DNA of 64,000 nt from Listeria grayi DSM 20601 (GTDB lineage Bacteria > Bacillota > Bacilli > Lactobacillales > Listeriaceae): positions 806,001 to 870,000 of the forward strand of contig NZ_GL538352.1 in the NCBI RefSeq assembly GCF_000148995.1, read 5' to 3'. The position numbers and the translations under genes are program-made. The notes beneath the pieces are model-generated. The model was not told the DNA's origin. It ran no database searches and saw only the letters and a program-made list of their open reading frames with translations. Shown here one piece after another: positions 39,712 to 49,872 of this stretch. Within the stretch, counting starts at the first letter, position 1, and every line of letters starts with the position of its first letter.

Positions 39712-41379
39712 TTGACTATCAAAAAAGTAAAAGCCATCAAAATCATCCCGCTTGGTGGGGTAGACGAAAATGGTAAAAATTTATATATCGTAGAAATTGA
39801 TGAAGACATCTTTATTTTAGATGCGGGCTTAAAGTTCCCAGAAGATGAATTACTAGGGATCGATGTCGTCATCCCAGATTTTAAATATTTAGAAGAGAAC
39901 AAAGACCGGGTAAAAGCTATCTTTTTATCCCATGGACATGAAGATGCGATTGGCGCACTCCCTTACTTACTCCAAAAAGTGAAAGCCCCTGTTTATGGAA
40001 CAGAACTTACGATCGCTTTAGCAAAATCAGCAATGAAAGCATTACCGAAACTAAGATTCCGTAATTTCCATGTCGTAGATGAAGAAAGTGTCTTATCCTT
40101 CAAAAAGATCGATGTTTCCTTTTTCCGTACGACGCATACGATTCCTGATTCAGTTGGGATCGTTCTGCAAACAAGCGAAGGAGCCGTGGTCTATACAGGC
40201 GATTTCAAATTTGATCAGTCCGCTGCAGTAGGTTATCAAGCAAACTTGAGCCATATTGCTGAAGTGGGTGAAAAAGGCGTGCTTGCGCTTCTGTCTGACA
40301 GTTCAGAAGCGGAACATCCGGGCTCGACTGCGAGCGATCACTTAATCAATGAAGATATTCGTCATGCCTTTCGCTCCGCAGAAGGAAGAGTTGTTGTAGC
40401 TTGTGTTGCATCTAACTTTATTCGTCTGCAGCAAGTGCTAGACGCATCATTCGCTGTAAAAAGAAAAGTAGCGATCGTCGGAAAAGAATTGGAACAAGTC
40501 GTTTCTATCGGGAAAAAATTAAATAAATTATTGATTGATGATGAATTATTGGTATCACTGAAAACAGCTAATAAATTGCCGGATCATGAAGTAACGATCA
40601 TTGAAACCGGTAATCTAGGAGAGCCAATCAAAAGCTTGCAACAAATGGCGAATGGACATCATCCCCAAGTCAACATCAAGGAAGGCGACACAGTGTACAT
40701 TACTACAACATCTTCACCTGCCTTGGAAACGGTGATGTCAAAAACATTAGACATGCTTTATCGCGCCGGCGCCAAAGTACTTACAATGAACAGCAACCTG
40801 TTCATTTCCGGACATGGTAGCCAAGAAGATCTGAAATTGATGATGAATCTACTTAAGCCAACCTACTTTATTCCTGTACATGGAGAATATCGTCTCTTGA
40901 TCGCTCATGCGAAACTAGCTAAAGAAGTAGGCATCCCGCAATCAAACACATTCGTTATCAGTAAAGGTGATGTTGTCGAATATAAAAACAATAAGATGTC
41001 TGTTGGTAATCGTGTGTATGCTGGAAATACGCTGATTGACGGACTAGGTGTGGGAGATGTGGGCAACATCGTCTTGCGTGACCGGAAATTGTTATCCGAA
41101 GATGGGATCTTCATCGTGGTGGTAACATTGAACCGTCGTAGCAAAACGATCGTTTCCGGGCCAGAGATCATTTCCCGAGGCTTTGTTTATGTAAGAGAGT
41201 CCGAAGATCTGATCGAACAGTCTTCCAAAGTGATCACCACGATCGTTGAGAAAAATTTGGCGGATCCTGAATTTGAATGGGCAAAACTGAAGCAGGATAT
41301 TCGTGATAAGCTTAACCGTTATTTATTTGAACAAACAAAACGCCGTCCAATGATCTTACCGATCATCATGGAAATTTAG
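39712..41379 (+). CDS. rnjB: Ribonuclease J2
   Basis: A 555-residue metallo-beta-lactamase/beta-CASP ribonuclease. It starts with TTG behind AAAGGAGGATG. The metal motif reads SHGHEDAIG: the last His of the usual HGHEDHIG is replaced by Ala, a feature I associate with the weakly active J2 paralogue that pairs with RNase J1. The beta-CASP region (FISGHGSQEDLKLMM, FIPVHGEYRLL) and C-terminal domain follow. The asd-dapG-dapA-rnjB order matches Bacillales. Confidence 0.92.
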   Translation: MTIKKVKAIKIIPLGGVDENGKNLYIVEIDEDIFILDAGLKFPEDELLGIDVVIPDFKYLEENKDRVKAIFLSHGHEDAIGALPYLLQKVKAPVYGTELTIALAKSAMKALPKLRFRNFHVVDEESVLSFKKIDVSFFRTTHTIPDSVGIVLQTSEGAVVYTGDFKFDQSAAVGYQANLSHIAEVGEKGVLALLSDSSEAEHPGSTASDHLINEDIRHAFRSAEGRVVVACVASNFIRLQQVLDASFAVKRKVAIVGKELEQVVSIGKKLNKLLIDDELLVSLKTANKLPDHEVTIIETGNLGEPIKSLQQMANGHHPQVNIKEGDTVYITTTSSPALETVMSKTLDMLYRAGAKVLTMNSNLFISGHGSQEDLKLMMNLLKPTYFIPVHGEYRLLIAHAKLAKEVGIPQSNTFVISKGDVVEYKNNKMSVGNRVYAGNTLIDGLGVGDVGNIVLRDRKLLSEDGIFIVVVTLNRRSKTIVSGPEIISRGFVYVRESEDLIEQSSKVITTIVEKNLADPEFEWAKLKQDIRDKLNRYLFEQTKRRPMILPIIMEI

Positions 41380-41385
41380 TCCAAT

Positions 41386-41421
41386 CAAAACAACTCTCGC
41401 TATAGCCGAGAGTTGTTTTTT
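41386..41421 (+). terminator. terminator after rnjB
   Basis: AAAACAACTCTCG / CGAGAGTTGTTTTTTT hairpin with T7. Confidence 0.93.
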
Positions 41422-41476
41422 TTACTGCTTTTATGATATATTGAAGTACGAATAAAGACAAGGAGCTATCAACTAT

Positions 41477-42145
41477 ATGGAAATTTGGATCGTTATCGGG
41501 ATATTTGCTTTTCTCGTATTTATCGCCGGTTTAGTCATGTTGTTCTTGCCGATCACGAAAAAAATTGGTGCTATTATACTTATTGTTGGGATGCTTGCTA
41601 TTGTGAGCTCCATTATTGGTGTCGTTGTGAGCCTTAAACACTATCAGGATGTTCAAAATCAAGTGTTTGAATATGGCAGCAAAACGACAGATTCTGCAGA
41701 AAATACAGAAACGAAGCAAATACATAAAAATTACTCCGTAGACTGGAAAAATACAGACGACGCCATCAATAAAGAAATCAAAAAAATCACGATTACTAAA
41801 GGAAAAACATTTTCCACAATGGAAAATAAAGACATGCCGGGGAGTGTTACGGTTTATCTGACGATCACTAACAAAACAGGGGAGACCATCGACACTTATC
41901 CAACACAAGGCGAGCTGACTACTGACGCAGAAACTGTTAACGGCGCAGATGCCTTGCTATCAGATTTTGATAAAACCAAGCTAAAACCAAACGAGAAAAC
42001 TACTGGAAAATTAGTTTTTCCGATTGCTAAGCTGAAACAGGTTGGGGACGTGTCGCATATCCAGTTAAACTGGCTGAATTATATCGGCAAAGCAACTGAT
42101 CCGAAGCGAACGGAAACAGAAGAAATCAAGCTGCCTGCTAAATAA
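41477..42145 (+). CDS. DUF4352-like membrane-anchored protein
   Basis: A 222-residue protein with two N-terminal membrane helices (residues about 3-22 and 30-52), a polar linker and an extracellular beta domain (GSVTVYLTITNKTGETIDTY ... LKPNEKTTGKLVFPI) of the DUF4352 kind. The layout repeats that of the minus-strand protein at 15371-16006, though sequence similarity is loose. AAGGAGC precedes the ATG. Function unknown. Confidence 0.7.
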   Translation: MEIWIVIGIFAFLVFIAGLVMLFLPITKKIGAIILIVGMLAIVSSIIGVVVSLKHYQDVQNQVFEYGSKTTDSAENTETKQIHKNYSVDWKNTDDAINKEIKKITITKGKTFSTMENKDMPGSVTVYLTITNKTGETIDTYPTQGELTTDAETVNGADALLSDFDKTKLKPNEKTTGKLVFPIAKLKQVGDVSHIQLNWLNYIGKATDPKRTETEEIKLPAK

Positions 42146-42147
42146 TG

Positions 42148-42187
42148 ACATAGAAAAAGCACTGCTTTAACGGCAGTGCTTTTTTTT
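42148..42187. terminator. convergent terminator
   Basis: AAAAAGCACTGC-TTTAAC-GGCAGTGCTTTTTTTT. A and T tracts on both sides serve the DUF4352-like gene and the minus-strand ABC-F gene. Confidence 0.9.
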
Positions 42188-43781
42188 ATACATGCAAAGC
42201 TTCTTCTAAATACCCATCGTACGTGATTTCCTTATTGTAAAACTCGTCTTTGGAAATATTTAACACACGTGTTGCTAATGATTGTAGTAATTGGTGGTCA
42301 TGCGAAGCAAACAGGATTGCACCTTTAAAGCTTGCCAAGCCATTATTTAAAGAAGTGATCGATTCCAGATCCAAGTGGTTGGTAGGTTCATCCAAGATAA
42401 GCACATTAGAATGCGATAACATCATTTTAGACAACATACATCTCACTTTTTCGCCCCCAGATAACACGCGGACTTTTTTCAACACTTCATCGCCACTAAA
42501 CAACATACGTCCTAAGAAGCCGCGCAAGAACGCTTCGCTGTCATCTTCAGGAGAGAACTGACGAAGCCAATCTACTAAGTTCATATCATTTTCTTCAAAG
42601 AACTCCGAGTTGTCTTTCGGGAAGTACGTTTGCGAGGTTGTAACACCCCATTTGTAGCTTCCTTCGTCTGGTTCTAATTCACCAGCAAGAATTTGAAACA
42701 ACGTCGTTTTGGCAAGCTCATCATCGCCGACCAAAGCCACTTTGTCATTTCGATTGATAGTAAAGCTTAGATTATCTAATACTTTTACACCATCAACCGT
42801 TTTAGAAAGATTCTCTACCGTCAGTAAGTCGTTACCAATCTCTCTTTCCGGTGAAAATTGAATGAATGGATAGCGTCTGCTGGAAGGTTGGATATCTTCC
42901 AGTGTGATTTTATCCAGCATTTTTTTCCGGCTGGTCGCTTGCTTCGATTTGGAAGCATTCGCACTGAAACGAGCGATAAAATCTTGGAGCTCTTTGATTT
43001 TTTCTTCTTTCTTTTTATTGCGGTCGCCCATCATTTGTTGTGCTAATTGACTGGATTCATACCAGAAGTCATAGTTACCGACGTACAGCTGGATTTTGCT
43101 GAAATCAAGATCCGCAATATGTGTACATACTTTGTTTAAAAAGTGACGGTCATGTGAAACAACGATGATCGTATTTTCAAAATTGATTAGAAATTCTTCC
43201 AACCAGTGAATGGCACGGATGTCTAAGTGGTTGGTAGGTTCATCGAGTAATAGCACATCTGGTTTACCAAACAGCGCTTGTGCAAGCAATACTTTCACTT
43301 TTTCAGAACCAGTAAGTTCTTTCATCAGTTTATCGTGAAGACTGGAATCGATTCCCAGTCCGCTTAGTAAAACAGCAGCTTCTGATTCTGCTTCCCAGCC
43401 GTTCAGTTCCGCAAATTCACCTTCTAATTCAGCGGCGCGGATACCATCTTCATCGCTAAAGTCTGCTTTCATATAGATCGCATTTTTTTCTTCCATGATT
43501 TTATAAAGCACATCATGACCCATGATGACCGTATTCAAAACAAGTTCTTCATCATATTGGAAGTGATCTTGCTTCAAAACGGCCAACCGTTCACCAGATG
43601 GCAAGTGAACATTTCCAGCTTGAGATTCGATCTCACCAGATAAGATTTTCAAGAAAGTGGATTTACCAGCACCATTAGCACCAATCAATCCGTAGCAGTT
43701 TCCAGGTGTAAACTTAATGGAAACATCTTCAAATAATTTTTTATCGCCGTAGCGTAATCCTACGTTATTTACAGTTAACAT
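42186..43781 (-). CDS. ABC-F family ATPase (YkpA/YbiT-like)
   Basis: A 531-residue duplicated ATPase without membrane segments. The first half has Walker A GLIGANGAGKST, a signature region (LTGSEKVKVLLAQALF) and LLLDEPTNHLD. The linker is the charged P-site tRNA interaction motif (RFSANASKSKQATSRKK). The second half has LSGGEKVRCML and ILDEPTNHLD, but its Walker A reads VGDDELAKTT, lacking the normal GxxGxGK. ABC-F proteins act on the ribosome; the role of this subgroup is unclear. The ATG at 43781 is preferred to the frame extension to 43808. Confidence 0.88.
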   Translation of the reverse strand: MLTVNNVGLRYGDKKLFEDVSIKFTPGNCYGLIGANGAGKSTFLKILSGEIESQAGNVHLPSGERLAVLKQDHFQYDEELVLNTVIMGHDVLYKIMEEKNAIYMKADFSDEDGIRAAELEGEFAELNGWEAESEAAVLLSGLGIDSSLHDKLMKELTGSEKVKVLLAQALFGKPDVLLLDEPTNHLDIRAIHWLEEFLINFENTIIVVSHDRHFLNKVCTHIADLDFSKIQLYVGNYDFWYESSQLAQQMMGDRNKKKEEKIKELQDFIARFSANASKSKQATSRKKMLDKITLEDIQPSSRRYPFIQFSPEREIGNDLLTVENLSKTVDGVKVLDNLSFTINRNDKVALVGDDELAKTTLFQILAGELEPDEGSYKWGVTTSQTYFPKDNSEFFEENDMNLVDWLRQFSPEDDSEAFLRGFLGRMLFSGDEVLKKVRVLSGGEKVRCMLSKMMLSHSNVLILDEPTNHLDLESITSLNNGLASFKGAILFASHDHQLLQSLATRVLNISKDEFYNKEITYDGYLEEALHV

Positions 43782-43876
43782 GTTTTTCCTCCCATACAAA
43801 GTACACAATTAGTTCTATTTTAACATGAGTTAGAGCACAAAGAAACCCAGTAAATGATAGAAAGGTCATTTATCGG

Positions 43877-43906
43877 TTGTCTATAAAACTTGTTTTCCGG
43901 TATAAT
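43877..43906 (+). promoter_or_regulatory. promoter upstream of the fossil ORF and yjbR-like gene
   Basis: TTGTCT (43877-43882), 18 bases, TATAAT (43901-43906). Confidence 0.6.
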
Positions 43907-43937
43907 TGCTGTTAGATAATGGAAGGATGGCGAAAAG

Positions 43938-44000
43938 ATGAAGCACACCATAGCATTGTTAGCAGATGTGTATAGTAATAGTACAGCACTTGAAGCTGTT
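43938..44000 (+). pseudogene. fossil N-terminus of a metallophosphoesterase-like gene
   Basis: An ATG behind GGAAGGATGG opens a frame whose first 21 residues read MKHTIALLADVYSNSTALEA-V, closely following the N-terminus of calcineurin-like phosphoesterases (IALISDIHGNxxALEAVL). The metal His of DxHGN is replaced by Tyr. After residue 21 the similarity stops and the frame ends at 44060 inside the next gene. I interpret it as the stub left by a deletion that fused this start to the region before the YjbR gene. It could also act as a short upstream ORF. Confidence 0.55.
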
Positions 44001-44022
44001 AACGTTAAAAGGAGATTTGGAG

Positions 44023-44436
44023 ATGGAAAAAGATATTCTTTTACTGCAAAAAATAAATAAATGCCTCGCCTTACCAGGTACAGAAGAAGTCTTCCCATTC
44101 GGAGCGGAAACGCATGTCTTGCGGCTCGCCGAAAAGATGTTTGCGCTGATTCATCGTATGCCGACAGGGGAACTATACATGTCCTTAAAATGTGATCCTG
44201 CCAAAGCAGAGATACTAATGCAAGAATATCGCTCGATCATGCCGGGTTACCATCTCAATAAGCAGCATTGGATCACGATCGTCTACCATGATGACGCCGC
44301 GACCGAAGTGGAGGCTGAACTCGAACAGAAATTGATCGAAGCCAGTTATCGCCTAGTATTTTATAAGTTGACAAAGAAAAAACAACAAGCATTCCGCCTA
44401 AAATACGGGGGAGAGCTTTTTGATAAAAGCGAGTAA
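44023..44436 (+). CDS. MmcQ/YjbR family protein
   Basis: A 137-residue protein of the MmcQ/YjbR family, a CyaY-like DNA-binding fold of unknown role. Family features are CLALPGTEEVFPFG, MFALIHRMPTGELYMSLKCDP and the C-terminal YHLNKQHWITI region. An in-frame ATG at 43966 lies inside the fossil phosphoesterase frame; AAAGGAGATTTGG before 44023 selects this start. Confidence 0.82.
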   Translation: MEKDILLLQKINKCLALPGTEEVFPFGAETHVLRLAEKMFALIHRMPTGELYMSLKCDPAKAEILMQEYRSIMPGYHLNKQHWITIVYHDDAATEVEAELEQKLIEASYRLVFYKLTKKKQQAFRLKYGGELFDKSE

Positions 44437-44441
44437 GATAC

Positions 44442-44469
44442 TTTACAAACGAAGAGATACTGGTATAAT
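44442..44469 (+). promoter_or_regulatory. promoter of the TPP riboswitch-thiT transcript
   Basis: TTTACA (44442-44447), 16 bases, TATAAT (44464-44469) with an extended TGG. It lies 30 bases before the riboswitch P1 stem. Confidence 0.75.
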
Positions 44470-44497
44470 GATACGAGTAAGACAATTACATAAACGT

Positions 44498-44590
44498 TAC
44501 CACAGGGGGAGCTTTATAAGCTGAGACTGAACACTTGATGTTCTAACCCTTTGAACCTGTTCGTTAGTACGAGCGTAGGGATTGTGGCAA
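44498..44590 (+). ncRNA. TPP riboswitch (THI element)
   Basis: P1 strands CCACA (44500-44504) and TGTGG (44583-44587) enclose the conserved GGGGAGC, CTGAGA, AACCCTTTGAACCTG and GTTAGTACGAGCGTAGGGA elements of the TPP aptamer. A strong hairpin AGCATTTCGAT/ATCGAACTGCT (44593-44614) follows and is a likely part of the expression platform. Thiamine pyrophosphate should repress thiT. Confidence 0.96.
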
Positions 44591-44661
44591 GTAGCATTTC
44601 GATATCGAACTGCTTTCTTCTGGGGTGCGTTTAGCAAAAAGAAGAAGGGAGTTTATTTTTT

Positions 44662-45225
44662 ATGGTCAATAAAAGATTGTTAGTGCTGCTGGAATGTGCT
44701 ATTTTTGCAGCGATCGGACTTATTTTAAGTCTAGTACCGACCGACATCGGTTCGAGTTTTTCGATTTCACTGGGAATGATCCCGATTTATGTGATCGGGA
44801 TTCGCCGCGGCTTCTGGGCGGCTGGTTTCACAGGGCTATTATGGGGATTACTGCATTTTGTAGTTGGGAAAGCGTATATCCTGACTCCATGGCAAGCAGT
44901 CATTGAATATGTCATTGCATTTGTATTTGTGGCATTTGCTGGTATCAATTCGAGTAAAATTCGCTATCTCATCATTGCAAAATCCTACAAAAAAGCAATC
45001 AGCCTAGCGTGGGTATCGATGTTTGTAGGGGGCTTTGCAAAATACTTTTGGCATTATGTAGCTGGCGTTATTTTCTGGGGAGCCTATGCCTTTAAAGGTT
45101 GGAGCGCGCAATTATTCTCCATTGTTATGAACGGAGCGAGCTTTTTAGCCACTCTGATCGTGGCCGGAATCGTTGTTAGTTATCTCATAAAATTAGCACC
45201 AAACTTATTTTTTTCAAAAAAATAG
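44662..45225 (+). CDS. thiT: Thiamine ECF transporter S component ThiT
   Basis: A 187-residue membrane protein with six helices that binds thiamine and works with the shared ECF module (EcfAA'T, not in the window). ThiT-type motifs include GMIPIYVIGIRRGFWAAGF and GLLWGLLHFVVG. AGAAGGGAG precedes the ATG. Direct control by the upstream TPP riboswitch confirms the substrate. Confidence 0.95.
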   Translation: MVNKRLLVLLECAIFAAIGLILSLVPTDIGSSFSISLGMIPIYVIGIRRGFWAAGFTGLLWGLLHFVVGKAYILTPWQAVIEYVIAFVFVAFAGINSSKIRYLIIAKSYKKAISLAWVSMFVGGFAKYFWHYVAGVIFWGAYAFKGWSAQLFSIVMNGASFLATLIVAGIVVSYLIKLAPNLFFSKK

Positions 45226-45279
45226 TACTTTTTTATAAAAACGGCTAACCCTTTGATAGAGAAGCGGTCAGTCAGTTCA

Positions 45280-45329
45280 AAAAGGAAAGCTTATTGTAAA
45301 ATAAAAACACAATAAGCTTTCCTTTTTGT
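45280..45329 (+). terminator. terminator after thiT
   Basis: AAAAAGGAAAGCTTATTGT / ACAATAAGCTTTCCTTTTT, a very long perfect stem. A tracts on the 5' side may let it act on both strands. Confidence 0.9.
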
Positions 45330-45408
45330 TTAGAAATGGGGAAAGTAGGGCATGTTAAGGGAGAGTAGTTTAGTTTTATATAGAAAATGACCTTGGGAGG
45401 TGTAGGGC

Positions 45409-46578
45409 GTGTTAAAATTTGAACACGTATCAAAAACATACAAAGGTGGTAAAAAAGCGGTAAATGATTTGAACATCGAGATTGAGAAAGGTGAATTTAT
45501 TTGCTTTATTGGACCTAGTGGTTGTGGTAAAACAACGACAATGAAAATGATCAATCGACTAATCGAACCGACAGAAGGAAAAATCTGGATCAATGACAAA
45601 AATATTTTTGAGGAAGATCCGGTGAAATTAAGACGATCGATCGGCTATGTTATCCAACAGATCGGTCTCATGCCGCACATGACGATCCAAGAAAACATTG
45701 TGCTGGTACCAAAACTTTTGAAATGGTCGGAAGAAAAGAAACGGGAACGTGCTCAGGAACTTATCAAATTGGTGGATCTACCAGAAGAATTCTTGGATCG
45801 TTATCCGTATGAACTAAGTGGCGGACAGCAACAACGGATCGGCGTGCTCAGAGCATTAGCAGCGGATCAAGACTTGATCTTGATGGATGAACCATTTGGA
45901 GCACTTGACCCGATCACTCGAGATGCCTTGCAAGAACAATTCAAAAACTTACAGCGCGAACTCGGCAAAACGATTATTTTTGTTACCCATGATATGGATG
46001 AAGCATTGAAATTAGCAGACCGTATTGTTATCATGCATAGCGGAGAAATCATCCAATTCGATACACCGGACGAGATATTGCGTAATCCGGCTACAGACTT
46101 TGTAGCAGATTTTATCGGGAAAGAACGTTTGATCGAGGCAAGACCAGACGTGACGCAAGTAGGTCAGATCATGAATCCGAATGCGATCTCGATCACTGCG
46201 GATAAATCGCTTCAAGCAGCCATCCAAATCATGAAAGACAAACGGGTCGATACCTTACTTGTTGTCGATGATCGGCATAACTTAAAAGGCTTTATCGACG
46301 TTGAAGCAATCAATAATAATCGTCGCACAGCTACATCGGTTATCGATATCATGGAAAGAGATGTATTCTCTGTGACGGAAGATACATTAGTACGTGATAC
46401 GATCCAACGTATCTTGAAACGCGGTTATAAATATGTTCCAGTTGTAGATAATGAGAAAAAACTGGTCGGGATCGTAACGAGAGCAAGTCTTGTCGACATT
46501 GTTTACGATTCTATTTGGGGAGAAGTAGAAATTCCAGAAGCAAAGGATGCCTCTCCAGTAACAAGTGAGGGGGAATAA
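45409..46578 (+). CDS. opuCA: Carnitine/betaine ABC transporter ATPase OpuCA
   Basis: A 389-residue ATPase of the osmoprotectant uptake family. Walker A GPSGCGKTTTMK, signature LSGGQQQRIGVLRAL and Walker B LILMDEPFGALDP are intact. A tandem CBS pair occupies residues about 255-375 (DKSLQAAIQIMKDKRVDTLL, RGYKYVPVVDNEKKLVGIVT). In L. monocytogenes this CBS module binds c-di-AMP and inhibits carnitine uptake. It starts with GTG behind GGGAGGTG. First gene of opuCABCD. Confidence 0.95.
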   Translation: MLKFEHVSKTYKGGKKAVNDLNIEIEKGEFICFIGPSGCGKTTTMKMINRLIEPTEGKIWINDKNIFEEDPVKLRRSIGYVIQQIGLMPHMTIQENIVLVPKLLKWSEEKKRERAQELIKLVDLPEEFLDRYPYELSGGQQQRIGVLRALAADQDLILMDEPFGALDPITRDALQEQFKNLQRELGKTIIFVTHDMDEALKLADRIVIMHSGEIIQFDTPDEILRNPATDFVADFIGKERLIEARPDVTQVGQIMNPNAISITADKSLQAAIQIMKDKRVDTLLVVDDRHNLKGFIDVEAINNNRRTATSVIDIMERDVFSVTEDTLVRDTIQRILKRGYKYVPVVDNEKKLVGIVTRASLVDIVYDSIWGEVEIPEAKDASPVTSEGE

Positions 46579-46581
46579 AGA

Positions 46582-47235
46582 ATGGATTCATTTTTTGGTT
46601 TCTTTCGCGAAAACGGCCATAGTCTGCTTGTGCAAACATGGCAGCATCTCTATATCTCCTTATTAGCAGTTTTGCTTGCGATTGTGATCGCAGTTCCAGT
46701 CGGGATTATGTTGACACGCTCGCCAAAATTAGCAAATATAGTCATCGGAATCGTCAGTGTCTTGCAAACAGTTCCATCCTTAGCGATCCTGGCTTTCATC
46801 ATTCCATTCTTGGGCGTAGGGACATTACCGGCAGTCGTTTCCCTATTTATTTACGCTTTATTGCCGATCTTGCGAAATACATTTATCGGTGTCAAGGGCG
46901 TCGACAAGAATTTGATCGAATCAGGTAAAGGAATGGGAATGACTAACTGGCAGCTGATCGTCAATGTGGAGATCCCGAATTCTATTTCCGTTATTATGGC
47001 TGGGATTCGTTTATCTGCAGTATATATTATTGCTTGGGCAACGCTTGCATCTTACATAGGCGCTGGCGGTCTTGGTGATTTCATTTTCAATGGTTTGAAT
47101 CTATATCGTCCGGATCTTATTCTCGGCGGTGCCATACCGGTTACGATTTTGGCATTGCTCGTGGAATTTGCACTTGGAAAATTAGAATACCGAATGACAC
47201 CGAAGGCAATTCGTGAGTCTAGGGATAATAGGTAG
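46582..47235 (+). CDS. opuCB: OpuC permease subunit OpuCB
   Basis: A 217-residue permease with about six membrane helices. The EAA loop region ([22 protein letters not shown]) contacts the OpuCA ATPase. It starts 4 bases after opuCA and pairs with OpuCD to form the channel. Confidence 0.94.
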   Translation: MDSFFGFFRENGHSLLVQTWQHLYISLLAVLLAIVIAVPVGIMLTRSPKLANIVIGIVSVLQTVPSLAILAFIIPFLGVGTLPAVVSLFIYALLPILRNTFIGVKGVDKNLIESGKGMGMTNWQLIVNVEIPNSISVIMAGIRLSAVYIIAWATLASYIGAGGLGDFIFNGLNLYRPDLILGGAIPVTILALLVEFALGKLEYRMTPKAIRESRDNR

Positions 47236-48845
<1,610 letters not shown>

Positions 48846-48856
48846 TAGTTTCAAAC

Positions 48857-48887
48857 AGGGAGTGGTTAAAACCACTTCCTTTTCTTT
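48857..48887 (+). terminator. terminator after opuCD
   Basis: GGGAGTGGTT-AA-AACCACTTCC followed by TTTTCTTTT. Confidence 0.82.
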
Positions 48888-49005
48888 TGAATAACATAAT
48901 AATATTATGTAAACTAAGTAAGATTCTTATGACTTTCTCTCGAAATTTTCATTTTTTTCCTTTATAATAAGAGTATAAATAGCTTCGCATAGGAGTGATG
49001 ATGAG

Positions 49006-49836
49006 ATGACCTACCGGTTGCCGAAACAAGCGAAAAAATTATTAGAACAACAGCATACTTTGCCATATCTACTCTACACAGATAATGGTGGCTATCAAGT
49101 CACTATTTATACGACCTTAGGTAAAATCAGTGGCATTGTGATCCAACATGAATCAGGGAAGACTGCCGATGAAAAAGAAACAGAAGCAATATTATTCCAA
49201 CTTCAAAAATATTATTTTTACTTTGAATACTTGCGGAAGCGTTTGGCTCTTGTAAAAGAAAAAGACAGTAGTATCGCAGAAAAAATCGAAGTTCAATCCG
49301 CGATCTTAGAAGAACAAGTGCTTTTTGATGAAAAAATCCAGCCAAAAGCGGATGCCTTAAAGACGATGCTACATGTGTTTGATCAGCAGCAATGTAAAAT
49401 GGATGTCTATCAAGAAGATATTTCCTTATTAAATGAAAAAATAAAACTGCAACAAAAGATCACCAGTGAAGATTGGGAAGCAGCTGAAGACTTGGCAATT
49501 GCTTTTGGTACTTCTGCTTATGCGCAAAGTATTTACTTGCAGGATTACCGCTCCTTGCGCAAAGCGTTGCAAAAGTGGACCGCAGAGCAACAAAAACAAC
49601 TGCCGGCTGCCAAGCGACGAGAGCTTAATAAGTTGCTGACATTGCTTAGTGATACCAATGCTGGCCTTGTTTTTGATCATATCCTTTCATTAGTCCCTCG
49701 TTTAGAGGAAAACTTAATGCTGGATAAGGAACGCTCTAAGGCAGCCCGAATCTCCGAGTTCCAAAAAGAATTCGGTAATTACGTGAAGTTCTATAAACCG
49801 GATATCGCGAAAGTAAAAGCATTAGTTCGCAAATAA
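49006..49836 (+). CDS. unrecognised cytosolic protein, helical
   Basis: A 276-residue protein that I cannot assign. It has no signal peptide, membrane segment or metal motif. The first 60 residues look beta-rich (GGYQVTIYTTLGKISGIVIQ); the remainder is predicted alpha-helical with coiled-coil tendency (ILEEQVLFDEKIQPKADALK, DISLLNEKIKLQQKI). TATAAT at 48963-48968 and AGGAGTGATG give it its own expression signals, and it has its own terminator. It sits between two osmolyte transporters, where I recall a hypothetical gene in L. monocytogenes, next to mntH which is absent here. Confidence 0.75.
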   Translation: MTYRLPKQAKKLLEQQHTLPYLLYTDNGGYQVTIYTTLGKISGIVIQHESGKTADEKETEAILFQLQKYYFYFEYLRKRLALVKEKDSSIAEKIEVQSAILEEQVLFDEKIQPKADALKTMLHVFDQQQCKMDVYQEDISLLNEKIKLQQKITSEDWEAAEDLAIAFGTSAYAQSIYLQDYRSLRKALQKWTAEQQKQLPAAKRRELNKLLTLLSDTNAGLVFDHILSLVPRLEENLMLDKERSKAARISEFQKEFGNYVKFYKPDIAKVKALVRK

Positions 49837-49869
49837 AAAACGCTCTGCACTTGGCAGAGCGTTTTTTAT
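49834..49869. terminator. convergent terminator
   Basis: AAAAAACGCTCTGC-ACTTG-GCAGAGCGTTTTTT, a perfect 14-pair stem usable on both strands. Confidence 0.94.
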
Positions 49870-49872
49870 GTT

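Noticed and set aside
45328-45350. GTTTAGAAATGGGGAAAG as a SigB promoter of opuCA
   Set aside because: GTTT and GGGAAA are separated by only about 8 bases, whereas SigB promoters need about 13-17. A SigB promoter is known for opuC in L. monocytogenes, but I cannot support one here from the sequence.
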